DNA of 54,239 nt from positions 1-54,239 of the forward strand of contig DVKJ01000037.1 of the NCBI GenBank assembly GCA_018716065.1, written 5' to 3'. The position numbers and the translations under genes were made by a program. This DNA comes from Candidatus Pelethosoma merdigallinarum. GTDB taxonomy: Bacteria; Bacillota_I; Bacilli_A; RF39; UBA660. A model generated the notes under the pieces. It saw only the letters and a program-made list of their open reading frames with translations. It had not been told where the DNA came from and ran no database searches. This document shows positions 17,676-25,439 of the stretch, in pieces. Each line of letters begins with the position of its first letter. Positions within the stretch are counted from its first letter, which is position 1.

Positions 17676-19499
17676 TTGAAAAAGACAAACATATTATTGT
17701 TTACTTCTGTGTTATGTTTGGGGTGCAGTGGAATTTATTATGCGAATCAGCCAAAAATTCAAATCTCAGATACACCTAGAAAACAACAGGAAGCAAAACA
17801 AGAAAAAAAGGTGGAAAAAGAAAAAGAAATAACGGCTCTCTTTCAATTAGAAAAAACAGAAACACCACAAAAACGTACGATTACGAGTATTTCTATGAAA
17901 GCTGGGTTTTATGATTTGAATGGGTCAATTTATTTCTTTGACGAATTAGGTATTCCACACACTGGTTTTATTACCTATCAAGGTAATACTTATTACTTGA
18001 TTGGCAAAGAAGGTTTAGCGCACGGTTTTCAAACGATTGATGATCAAATCTATTACTTTGATGATGAAGGAATTATGAAGACAGGTCTTCAAACGATTGA
18101 AGAAAAAAATTACTATTTTGATGAACAAGGAAAGTTGCAAACAGGATTTATTTCTATCGAAGACAAAATACGTTACTTTACCTCATCTGGAGAAAAAACA
18201 GGATTTATTACGATTGGAACAGATACCTTTTATGTTGATTCTAAAAAGGGACGACTAACTTCGTTTCAAACGATTCAAGATCACGAATATTACTTTAATG
18301 ACGATGGAGTGATGCAAGTAGGATTTCAAAATATGGATCAAAAAGATTATTATTTTGATGAAAGTGGAAAAAGAAAAACAGGTTGGATTGAAAAAGAAGA
18401 TGGTACTTACTATCTAAGTGATACTACACTAGCAAAAGGGTTTACAACCATTGATGATCAGACCTATTATTTTGATACGGAAGGAAAAAGACAGTCAGGA
18501 TTCCAAACGATCGATCAAAATACATATTATTTTAAAGAGGATGGCACAATGACAAAAGGATCACTTATTTTAGATGATAAACATTATTATTTTAATCAAG
18601 AAGGTATTAGTCAAATTGGACTGATTAAAGAGAACGATCGTACCTATTATATTACCGAAGATCACTTATTAAAAACAGGATTTCAAGAGATCGATGGAAA
18701 GACTTATTATTTTGATGATTCAGGCAATATGATGACCGGTTTTCAGACGATTAATAATCAGACCTATTACTTTCACACAGATGGAATGATGGCTACAGGT
18801 GAATTACAATTAATTGATAAAAAATATACCTTCAATGATCAAGGAGTACTTATTAAAGAAGAAGAATTAGGGAAAACATTCTTTCATTCTGATGGTAGTA
18901 TCCTAGCAACCAATGCGAAAAAAGTAATCGATGTATCAAAATTCCAAGGTGATATCGATTGGGAAGCCGTTAAGAATAGTGATGTGGATGGGGCGATTCT
19001 AAGACTGGGTTTTGGTAGTTATTCTTTAGATAGTAAATTTGTTCAAAATCTAAATGAAGTCAAAAGACTAGGCATTCCATATGGAATCTATTTGTATAGT
19101 TATGCGGTGGATTCCGCAGGCGCTATGAGTGAGGCAGACTTCGTCTTATCGATGTTAAATCAGTATCAAATTGAACCAGATCTAGGAATCTATTATGATA
19201 TTGAAAGTAATGATATTACATCTTATTTAACCATCATGCATTACGAAGAAATCATTCCAACTTTCTTACAAAAAGTACGTACTTCAGGATACAAGACACA
19301 AGTATATACGTATAAGAGTTTAGCCAATGAAAAATTATATTCTGATAAACTAAAAAAAGAAATCACTTGGATTGCTCAATACAATGATCGTTGTACTTGG
19401 GATGGATATTATGAAGGATGGCAATATACTTCTTCTGGCAATGTTCCTGGTATCTATGGAAATGTCGATATTAGTATTTTTGGAAATTTTGTTCGCTAA
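17676..19499 (+). CDS. Secreted GH25 lysozyme with choline/glucan-binding-type repeats
   Basis: The 607-residue protein has a signal sequence (residues 1 to about 19; a Cys at 17 gives only a weak lipobox), a charged linker (30-75), and 16 tandem units of about 20 residues (77 to about 395) of the form GFQTIDDQTYYFDxxGxxxT, the CW_binding/choline-binding repeat. A C-terminal GH25 muramidase domain follows (about 416-607). The expected catalytic acids are visible: Asp 419 in DVSKFQG and Asp 508/Glu 510 in YYDIES. It would cleave peptidoglycan outside the cell while held to wall polymers. The start codon is TTG behind a G6 ribosome binding site. Confidence 0.93.
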   Translation: MKKTNILLFTSVLCLGCSGIYYANQPKIQISDTPRKQQEAKQEKKVEKEKEITALFQLEKTETPQKRTITSISMKAGFYDLNGSIYFFDELGIPHTGFITYQGNTYYLIGKEGLAHGFQTIDDQIYYFDDEGIMKTGLQTIEEKNYYFDEQGKLQTGFISIEDKIRYFTSSGEKTGFITIGTDTFYVDSKKGRLTSFQTIQDHEYYFNDDGVMQVGFQNMDQKDYYFDESGKRKTGWIEKEDGTYYLSDTTLAKGFTTIDDQTYYFDTEGKRQSGFQTIDQNTYYFKEDGTMTKGSLILDDKHYYFNQEGISQIGLIKENDRTYYITEDHLLKTGFQEIDGKTYYFDDSGNMMTGFQTINNQTYYFHTDGMMATGELQLIDKKYTFNDQGVLIKEEELGKTFFHSDGSILATNAKKVIDVSKFQGDIDWEAVKNSDVDGAILRLGFGSYSLDSKFVQNLNEVKRLGIPYGIYLYSYAVDSAGAMSEADFVLSMLNQYQIEPDLGIYYDIESNDITSYLTIMHYEEIIPTFLQKVRTSGYKTQVYTYKSLANEKLYSDKLKKEITWIAQYNDRCTWDGYYEGWQYTSSGNVPGIYGNVDISIFGNFVR

Positions 19500-19531
19500 A
19501 AAAGAGAATTTTTTCATTCTCTTTTATTTTT
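19497..19531. terminator. Bidirectional terminator between convergent genes
   Basis: AAAAGAGAA and TTCTCTTTT pair around a T-rich loop and are flanked by A and T runs, between the lysozyme stop and the end of the gene at 19524. Confidence 0.75.
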
Positions 19532-19943
19532 GAATCATATTTAATAAATTAATTTTGAAGATATCTTTATCGGCATGTTCTTTAGAAACCATAACTCCTT
19601 TGTAGGTTACTAATTCTGATTGATGTCCCTCTGTTAAAATATCTTCTGGCGTTATTTTATCTAACATAATTACTTTATCATTTTCATAAACGTGATAGTG
19701 TAACTTAATATCACCATGAACTTTAGAGAACATTACGTCTGTTGGTAATTTTAACTCATACGTTGTTGTTCCTTTTGTTTTATTTGTAGAAATGACTTCA
19801 CCTAAGAATTGTCCATCTTTTAATTTAGGGTAATAATCAAAATATAATTTTTTATACGCTAACATATTATATTTTTTTAATGAACGCTCTAATTTGTGAA
19901 ACTCATTCTCATTGATATAATCAAAGACATATGTTCCTTTCAT
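19524..19943 (-). CDS. Hypothetical protein
   Basis: A 139-residue soluble protein starting MKGTYVFDYINENEFHKLER, with alternating beta-strand-like segments (GTTTYELKLPTDV, DIKLHYHVYENDKV) and no membrane segment. The start follows AGAGGGG. I do not recognise the family. It is monocistronic, convergent with the lysozyme gene. Confidence 0.65.
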   Translation of the reverse strand: MKGTYVFDYINENEFHKLERSLKKYNMLAYKKLYFDYYPKLKDGQFLGEVISTNKTKGTTTYELKLPTDVMFSKVHGDIKLHYHVYENDKVIMLDKITPEDILTEGHQSELVTYKGVMVSKEHADKDIFKINLLNMIQK

Positions 19944-20047
19944 AAAATCCCCTCTTGCTATAGCGTCAGTGTGTACAACTTTATGATATCATAAATCCAA
20001 AACAAACGCAACGAAATTACTCATATTCCTTGAAAAAAGAGAGGTCT

Positions 20048-20320
20048 TTACACTAAATCAATAAGTACAATAGTACAACCATCATTATAATAATTTGTTT
20101 TATATTCTTTTACTACTTTACTACGTCTTAAGGTTTCATGAACAGCTTGTTTCACAACTCCACTCCCTCGTCCATGAACAATAGTAAAAACTTCATTCTT
20201 TAACTTTTTATTTTCTCTGATAAAATCCTCTGTTGCAACACGGGCGGTTTCACGATCATATCCATGTAAATCAATGCTAGGATAGCGATCGACAAACATC
20301 ACACTATTTAGATTTTCCAT
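20048..20320 (-). CDS. Stand-alone Smr domain protein
   Basis: A 90-residue Smr (small MutS-related) domain with the two family motifs: IDLHGYDRETA (LDLHG type, about 17-27) and HGRGSGVVK (HGxG type, about 54-62). Smr domains, known from MutS2, nick branched DNA or act on RNA in ribosome rescue. As a free domain its target is not predictable. It overlaps the end of the upstream PfkB-kinase gene by 17 bp, so the two are translationally coupled. Confidence 0.9.
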   Translation of the reverse strand: MENLNSVMFVDRYPSIDLHGYDRETARVATEDFIRENKKLKNEVFTIVHGRGSGVVKQAVHETLRRSKVVKEYKTNYYNDGCTIVLIDLV

Positions 20321-21197
20321 ACTGCATCACTTCTTCTAATTCTGGAACGGAATAACGACCACCGATTTTAGTTACAGATAAAGCTCCAGTAATGGTCGCA
20401 ATCTGTAACGTTTGTTCTAAACGATATCCTTTTGCTAGGGCATAAACAAAGGCACCATGAAAAATATCACCAGCTGCGGTAGTATCTACAGCTTTCATCT
20501 TTAAAGATGGCATTCTTTTTAACACCCCATCACTTTCATAAAGACAACCTTTTTCTTCTAAAGTGACAATCACACGTCCTGGAAAGATTTTTTTCATTTC
20601 ATCCATCAATTGTTGATAGTGATGATTACTATCTTCTTTGGTTAAATTTGTTACACTCAAAGCAAAATTATAAGAACAAACGACAAAATGGCAGTGTTTC
20701 GATAATTCAATAATTTCTGGTGTTGGTCTACTGGCATCAATAACGCGTACAGCATTTGGAAATTGTTCAAATAAACGATTGGTTTGTTCAATCTCTTGAC
20801 CATCAGTCAAAATAATGTCTGGTTTAAAATCCAAATCTACAGGTTCCATTTTAATTTCTTCTGGTCGATATGTTAAGGTTGTTCTTGATCCTGTTTGGGT
20901 ATTTACAATAATCATACTATTTGTTGTTGTTACACGATTATTGACTTCTAAATAAGTAGTGTTAACTCCTACTTCTTTAAATTCCTCTCTAATCACTTCC
21001 CCATATTCATCGTTTCCAACGATTCCTAAAAACCAAGTTGGCATTCCCCACTTTCCTAACAGATAAGCAGCATTAGAAGCAGGTCCTCCCCCACATTCTA
21101 CTCGTTTTTGAATACGATTCTTGGTATTTTCTTTTGGATATTCTTCTACTGGGAACGTGATATCATATGAGGCATGTCCAATACATACAATTTTCAT
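20304..21197 (-). CDS. PfkB-family carbohydrate/nucleoside kinase
   Basis: The 297-residue product has the ribokinase fold: N-terminal signature GGGPASNAAYLLGKWG (about 36-51), sugar-binding segments, and the C-terminal DTTAAGDIFHGAF with the catalytic Asp (about 242). Members phosphorylate sugars, nucleosides or fructose phosphates with ATP. Specificity cannot be assigned from sequence; there is no transporter or aldolase beside it. It forms a two-gene unit with the Smr gene and is the last core gene before the island. Confidence 0.93.
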   Translation of the reverse strand: MKIVCIGHASYDITFPVEEYPKENTKNRIQKRVECGGGPASNAAYLLGKWGMPTWFLGIVGNDEYGEVIREEFKEVGVNTTYLEVNNRVTTTNSMIIVNTQTGSRTTLTYRPEEIKMEPVDLDFKPDIILTDGQEIEQTNRLFEQFPNAVRVIDASRPTPEIIELSKHCHFVVCSYNFALSVTNLTKEDSNHHYQQLMDEMKKIFPGRVIVTLEEKGCLYESDGVLKRMPSLKMKAVDTTAAGDIFHGAFVYALAKGYRLEQTLQIATITGALSVTKIGGRYSVPELEEVMQYGKSK

Positions 21198-21292
21198 ATT
21201 ATCACCTATTATAATAATATCATATTTTTTATCATCATGAACTTTTTTTCGTTGGTTTCACAAAATTTTAATTTTTAAATTTCTAAACGAAA

Positions 21293-21318
21293 AGACTAAG
21301 ATCGCAAAATCTTAGTCT
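21293..21318 (-). terminator. Toxin gene terminator
   Basis: A perfect 10-bp stem AGACTAAGAT / ATCTTAGTCT with a 6-nt loop followed by TTTCGTTT on the minus strand, 40 nt after the toxin stop. Confidence 0.8.
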
Positions 21319-21357
21319 CATTGATCATGAAACGTTAATTTTAAATCTATTTGTAAT

Positions 21358-21825
21358 TTACTTTATTTCTTCTAACATTCTTTCTTTAATTTTATCTATA
21401 TCTGCGAAAAACAAATTAATTCCTTGTTTTTTCAGTGCCAATAATGAATGAAAGTTTTCTAATATTTCATCTCTCAAATTATCAGCGACTCTAACAGGAG
21501 CACCATTAATTGTGTGTACATGATCTATATATTTTTCTAATGTTGGAAATGCATTTTGTAATAATATGACAGATGGTTTATTTGCAATTTCTCTTATCAT
21601 TATAGATTTACAACTTCTATACTTTTTTATTTTTTTATCTATTATTGGCTTGTATTTGGATATTTTACTACTTAATGGTATAAACCATAATATATCTTTG
21701 TCTTTAATTGTAAAATATGTGGGTCTAGATCGCCCATTTTCATGATTTATCATTAGTCCTTTATCATTTATTTTATCGAAAAATTCATCTTTGATATGAT
21801 AAATATATCCTGTTTGTACTTGCAT
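21358..21825 (-). CDS. Type III toxin, CptN/ToxN-like endoribonuclease
   Basis: The 155-residue product starts MQVQTGYIYHIKDEFFDKIN and has the pattern of CptN/ToxN/AbiQ-type toxins: an N-terminal YHIKDEFF strand-turn, then NGRSRPTYFTIKDKDILWFI and PLSSKISKYKPII. Family toxins are single-domain RNases held inactive by a repeat RNA. Directly upstream are a consensus promoter, two and a half tandem 50-nt repeats and an intrinsic terminator, the diagnostic type III layout. Some read-through of that terminator would be needed to express the toxin. The ribosome binding site is GGGGGG 8 nt before ATG. Toxin assignment rests on both sequence and context. Confidence 0.85.
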   Translation of the reverse strand: MQVQTGYIYHIKDEFFDKINDKGLMINHENGRSRPTYFTIKDKDILWFIPLSSKISKYKPIIDKKIKKYRSCKSIMIREIANKPSVILLQNAFPTLEKYIDHVHTINGAPVRVADNLRDEILENFHSLLALKKQGINLFFADIDKIKERMLEEIK

Positions 21826-21871
21826 AACATCATCCCCCCAGTTCCTAAAATAATTTTATCATAAAGCAAAA

Positions 21872-21901
21872 GAAAACTCTATCAATTAAGATAAAGTTTT
21901 C
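21872..21901 (-). terminator. Terminator between antitoxin RNA and toxin gene
   Basis: GAAAACTTTATC and GATAGAGTTTTC form a 12-bp stem (one T-G wobble) with a 6-nt loop, followed by TTTTGCTTT. In type III systems such a terminator sets the antitoxin-to-toxin ratio. Confidence 0.85.
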
Positions 21902-22033
21902 AAACATTTTCGACCGAGATCATTTATAACTCGCACCACTCGGAAGCGACTAACATTTCGCGATTGGAATCATTTATACCCCGCACCATCCATAAGCGGC
22001 TAACATTTTCGTATTACTGCATTTCTTCAATGC
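21886..22033 (-). ncRNA. Type III antitoxin RNA, two and a half 50-nt pseudoknot repeats
   Basis: The transcript predicted from the promoter at 22040-22068 contains repeat 1 (22010-21961), repeat 2 (21960-21911) and a partial third (AAAATGTTT at 21910-21902). In each repeat YCGC (positions 12-15) pairs with GCGR (27-30), and positions 18-22 pair with 43-47, interleaved to make an H-type pseudoknot. Between repeats the columns 12/30, 19/46, 21/44 and 22/43 change together and keep pairing. Unpaired segments (AAATGTTAG, TATAAATGAT) are nearly unchanged. The RNA should be cut by its toxin into single units that inhibit it. Confidence 0.85.
21911..22010 (-). repeat. Two tandem 50-bp repeats of the antitoxin RNA
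   Basis: Units 21961-22010 and 21911-21960 align without gaps. Apart from the first two bases and the last, differences fall at columns 12, 18, 19, 21, 22, 30, 32, 43, 44, 46 and 47, almost all in predicted stems. Confidence 0.95.
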
Positions 22034-22039
22034 AATAAT

Positions 22040-22068
22040 AATATACTATATTTTCCTAAAAATGTCAA
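22040..22068 (-). promoter_or_regulatory. Antitoxin-toxin promoter
   Basis: TTGACA (22063-22068), 17 bp, TATATT (22040-22045). A strong promoter, as expected for an antitoxin RNA that must outnumber its toxin. Confidence 0.9.
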
Positions 22069-22124
22069 TAAGTATACATTTATAGTATATTCAATTATTA
22101 CTTTTTTATTACCACTTGTAACTA

Positions 22125-22229
22125 ATTGTTTTCATGTTCGCGAATCGCTGCTTGTGTCCTATAATACATAGGAAAACTTATTGGAACGACTTGTCGTTCT
22201 ATTAGACTAAGATTACTTATTTTTTCACT
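22125..22229 (-). other. 35-codon open tail in frame after the TAG stop of the 449-residue gene
   Basis: After the TAG at 22230-22232 the same frame stays open for 35 codons, with GC-richer codons (CGA, GTC, GCG, CGC) than the gene it follows, encoding among others RQVVPISFPMYYRTQAAIRE. It may be a remnant of another gene displaced by the island, or a read-through tail. No start codon or ribosome binding site is evident. The stretch also holds two small palindromes (GAACGAC/GTCGTTC and CCTAT/ATAGG). No gene is called here. Confidence 0.3.
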
Positions 22230-23579
22230 CTAATTTGATGCCCAATATTGAATTTTTGCCAATGCCAATCCTATTTTATATCCAACACCAAATTTTATTG
22301 TTAGTTGTTCTTCTAATTTTTTAATAACATAATCTAGGTATTTATCTTGATTTTGATTTAAAACACCTAATTCCTCATTAGTTAACTCATTATGAAATCC
22401 ATAATGTAAATTATCTCTACATTTTCTATTAACAGGAAAAAATTCTTCACATATTTCCTTTGGATAGTTTTCTAAAATTAGATTTAAAAAAGGAATATTA
22501 TTTTGTTTTTTATCATTCCATAACATTTCAATTAAAGCTGCTTTAACCTTAAGTAAGAAACTATCAAAACTCACTTTAATGTTTTTTTCTTCGGATATAG
22601 TAATAAAATTGTTTTTGTTAAAAAGTTTTGAAAAAAACATGGTAGTTTTTAATAAACCTATTCTTTGTAAAATATATATTTTTTCATCGTTTGACAAATC
22701 ATTATTAAATATTTTTTTAGACGAATATGATTTATATGTCGTTTCTTTTTTGTCAAATCTTTTAATGAATTCATCAACGTAAGGTTTTCGTAATTCTTCA
22801 AAAAATTCATTTAGTTGCGGATGAAAATTTTTAATCCATCTTCTCGGACTTAATATTATTCCGTTATATAATTCAAAATTTTCTTTCTTTCTATTAAGCC
22901 AAGTGCGACTATTTATATCTATTAATTCATCATCAATATAAAATAATACATTATCGAAAACATAGTTTTCAAAATCAATTCCCATTTCTTCAATTATATT
23001 TTTTATAGTTTTAGAATTATATAATGGACATTTTTTAAAATAATTTTTTCTTAAATCTTTTACTTGCTTATCAGAAACATAATTTGGATCTTTTAATTCA
23101 CCAAATTTATAAGTAATAACTTCCTCGCAAAATGATGATGAAGAAAATAATAAAAAGTCTGTTAATAAAGCTTTTAATATTTCATTCTGAATTTTATCTG
23201 CTGTTGTTAAAATTATACCAAGCCAAAATGAATCATTAAGTATTTCAAATTCAATTAGTAATGACATATTAAAAAGCAATTGATAATGAAGCTCATTTTT
23301 AATAAGAGGCATAATCTCGTTTATAACTCCTATTTTATATTGTTTTTTATCTTCCAACTTTGTATTTAATAAACATTTAACAAAAATATATTTAGTTGTT
23401 TCTTCTATTATAGTAATATCTCTTATACCATGTTTAAATTTGTTTTGATATTTTTCACAAATAATATCTTCATCATAAATATTTTTTGTTGTAATTAAAG
23501 AAGGTAATTCCCAGCCATTATTATTTATTATTAAAAATTTGCTATTACTTGTATCAACTAAAAATATTATTTTTTTCAT
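22230..23579 (-). CDS. Unknown island protein with an Rx6H motif, candidate defence gene
   Basis: The 449-residue soluble protein starts MKKIIFLVDTSNSKFLIINN and is rich in Lys, Asn, Ile and Phe. I do not recognise a family. The C-terminal 90 residues are helical and include RKCRDNLH (385-392), an Rx6H arrangement like the catalytic motif of HEPN ribonucleases, but the fold is not verifiable by eye. It is markedly more AT-rich than the flanking core genes. It lies between the type III toxin-antitoxin locus and the serine recombinase with its own extended -10 promoter and a GGTGACG site, which suggests a cargo gene, perhaps anti-phage. Confidence 0.6.
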   Translation of the reverse strand: MKKIIFLVDTSNSKFLIINNNGWELPSLITTKNIYDEDIICEKYQNKFKHGIRDITIIEETTKYIFVKCLLNTKLEDKKQYKIGVINEIMPLIKNELHYQLLFNMSLLIEFEILNDSFWLGIILTTADKIQNEILKALLTDFLLFSSSSFCEEVITYKFGELKDPNYVSDKQVKDLRKNYFKKCPLYNSKTIKNIIEEMGIDFENYVFDNVLFYIDDELIDINSRTWLNRKKENFELYNGIILSPRRWIKNFHPQLNEFFEELRKPYVDEFIKRFDKKETTYKSYSSKKIFNNDLSNDEKIYILQRIGLLKTTMFFSKLFNKNNFITISEEKNIKVSFDSFLLKVKAALIEMLWNDKKQNNIPFLNLILENYPKEICEEFFPVNRKCRDNLHYGFHNELTNEELGVLNQNQDKYLDYVIKKLEEQLTIKFGVGYKIGLALAKIQYWASN

Positions 23580-23603
23580 AATACGTCACCTTTATTTAGA
23601 TAT

Positions 23604-23612
23604 ATTATACCA
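23604..23612 (-). promoter_or_regulatory. Extended -10 promoter of the 449-residue gene
   Basis: TGGTATAAT on the minus strand, 25 bp before the start codon. The -35 region is A-rich without a clear box. Confidence 0.5.
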
Positions 23613-23645
23613 TATTAACACTTAATATTTTTATTATCTTAATAT

Positions 23646-25265
23646 TTAATTATTATTTTTATGTTCTTTTAATAGACAATCATATTTACTCTTTCCACTA
23701 ATTTTTAATTTTATTGTGTCATTCATAAAATTTAATTTCCATTCAAAGAAATCTTTATGAACTATGATTTTATCTATAAATTCTTCTATTATTTTTTCAT
23801 CAACACCACTATAATTAATATCTAATAATTTTCGAATACTCATTTTCGCTTTTTCTATTCTTACATCTAATGGTTCTATTGATTCATATTTTTTCTCTAA
23901 TTCATTTATTTCTATTTTGTATTTCTCTATTCTACTAGATAATTTCTTTTGAAAAATATCATACATTGTTAAATCAATTGTTTGATCTAAATAATTATCA
24001 ATTAATTTATCTAGTTTTAATGTTTCTGTTTCTACTAATTGTGTTAATTTATCAATTCTTTGTTTTATTTTTTTCTCGGGATGTTCATCAATTTTCACTC
24101 CTTTCATTAATCTATCATATAGTTCTTTTCTATTACCTACATCCTGTGTAAGATTTCTAAATATTGCTTCAGCCATGTATTGTAACTTCCATTCTTGAAC
24201 TTCTTTAACTTCACATAATTTATAATCACTATTTTGATATCTATTTTTTGGATGCGTTTTTCTGTTATAGCAAACATAACAAAACGTAGTACTATTTTTA
24301 TTTCTATGATAAACTTTTCGATTAAAATTAGATCCACATTCACATATTAGTTTCTTACTCCAAATATTTTTAGCTACACCATTTACTTGTCTTCTACCTA
24401 TTTTTATTGGTTTAGAATGACTATCCATTATTTGCTGAACCTTTTTAAAATCTTCTTTGGATACAAGTGGTTCATGTTTACCTTCCACTATTACTTGTTC
24501 TACTTCGCCATAGTTCATTTTAGGTTTTTGTTCTAAATAATCAGGTATATACGATTTTCTATAAACTATAGTACCCGAATAAAACGGATTTCTTAATACT
24601 CTTGATATATATGCAGGACTCCAATTGGTTAACCCAGTTGATGTTTTTGCTTCTCTTCTTGTCAATTCATTAGCAATTGAAACAGTACCTTTACCATTTA
24701 AATATTCTGAATATATAAATCTTACTATTTCAGCTTGTTCTTCATTAATAATTAAATCTTTACCAACTTTATCATATCCAAGTATATTGCCTGTTCCATA
24801 GAATACTCCATTTTGAAATGATATCATTTGACCAGCTTTAACTCTTTGAGAAGTCTTCTTACTCTCATTTTGAGCAATTGTTGCCATTATAGTCAGTTTT
24901 AATTCTCCATCTTCATCATTAAATGTCCAAATATTATCTTCTGTAAAATAAACTTCTACTCCAATCTTTTTTAGCTTTCTAGTTTCTTGCAGAGCATCGA
25001 CTGTGTTTCTTGCAAACCTTGATAATTCACGGGTTCCTATTAAATCAAATTTACCTTCTTTAGCGTCCTCTAACATTCTTATAAAATTTTTTCTCTTCTT
25101 AGTAGAAGTACCCGTAATACCTTCATCAATGTATCTATCATAAAGAATCCAATTAGATTGTTGCTTTAGAATACTATCATAATATTGAATTTGATTATCT
25201 AACGCAGACAATTGAGCTTCATGTTCGGTTGAAACTCTGGCATATATTGCTACTTTTCTTTTCAT
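23646..25265 (-). CDS. Large serine recombinase (site-specific integrase/excisionase)
   Basis: The 539-residue product begins MKRKVAIYARVSTEHEAQLS with the nucleophile Ser 12 in the ARVST motif. The resolvase-type catalytic domain (to about 150) contains GTRELSRFARN. The Recombinase domain (about 160-270; NPFYSGTIVYRKSY), a zinc beta-ribbon with ICECGSNF and FCYVCYN, and a coiled-coil C-terminus (about 390-480) follow, the standard architecture of large serine recombinases in phages and integrative elements. It is intact with a GAGGTGAT site. It probably moved the island; the attachment sites could not be identified by eye. Confidence 0.93.
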   Translation of the reverse strand: MKRKVAIYARVSTEHEAQLSALDNQIQYYDSILKQQSNWILYDRYIDEGITGTSTKKRKNFIRMLEDAKEGKFDLIGTRELSRFARNTVDALQETRKLKKIGVEVYFTEDNIWTFNDEDGELKLTIMATIAQNESKKTSQRVKAGQMISFQNGVFYGTGNILGYDKVGKDLIINEEQAEIVRFIYSEYLNGKGTVSIANELTRREAKTSTGLTNWSPAYISRVLRNPFYSGTIVYRKSYIPDYLEQKPKMNYGEVEQVIVEGKHEPLVSKEDFKKVQQIMDSHSKPIKIGRRQVNGVAKNIWSKKLICECGSNFNRKVYHRNKNSTTFCYVCYNRKTHPKNRYQNSDYKLCEVKEVQEWKLQYMAEAIFRNLTQDVGNRKELYDRLMKGVKIDEHPEKKIKQRIDKLTQLVETETLKLDKLIDNYLDQTIDLTMYDIFQKKLSSRIEKYKIEINELEKKYESIEPLDVRIEKAKMSIRKLLDINYSGVDEKIIEEFIDKIIVHKDFFEWKLNFMNDTIKLKISGKSKYDCLLKEHKNNN

Positions 25266-25333
25266 TTTATCACCTCTACAAATAAATTAACATTTTTTAT
25301 AATAATAGTTTAGGGTGCGATTTTTTTCAAAAA

Positions 25334-25355
25334 AAAGAAGTACTTCTACTTCTTT
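25334..25355 (-). terminator. Terminator of the bPH/SHOCT gene
   Basis: AAAGAAGTA and TACTTCTTT flank a GAAG loop and are followed by T residues on the minus strand. Confidence 0.75.
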
Positions 25356-25439
25356 AAATCACTAAATTTCAAACTATTATGAGTTTTTTTATTTTTTTTC
25401 TACTCAAGAGTTCATAATATCAAAAAATTACACTCATTT

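Noticed and set aside
17676..17726. Lipoprotein anchor on the GH25 lysozyme
   Set aside because: The residues before Cys 17 (C-L-G) do not fit the lipobox at -3; an ordinary signal peptide is as likely.
21911..22010. CRISPR-like repeats
   Set aside because: The units are tandem with no unique spacers and covary as an RNA pseudoknot; no cas genes nearby.
22125..22200. rRNA or tRNA remnant in the GC-richer stretch
   Set aside because: Small palindromes are present but no cloverleaf or recognised rRNA segment could be formed.
23646..25265. Reverse transcriptase for a diversity-generating retroelement
   Set aside because: The only large mobile-element protein here is a serine recombinase; no YxDD-type motif was found in any frame I read.
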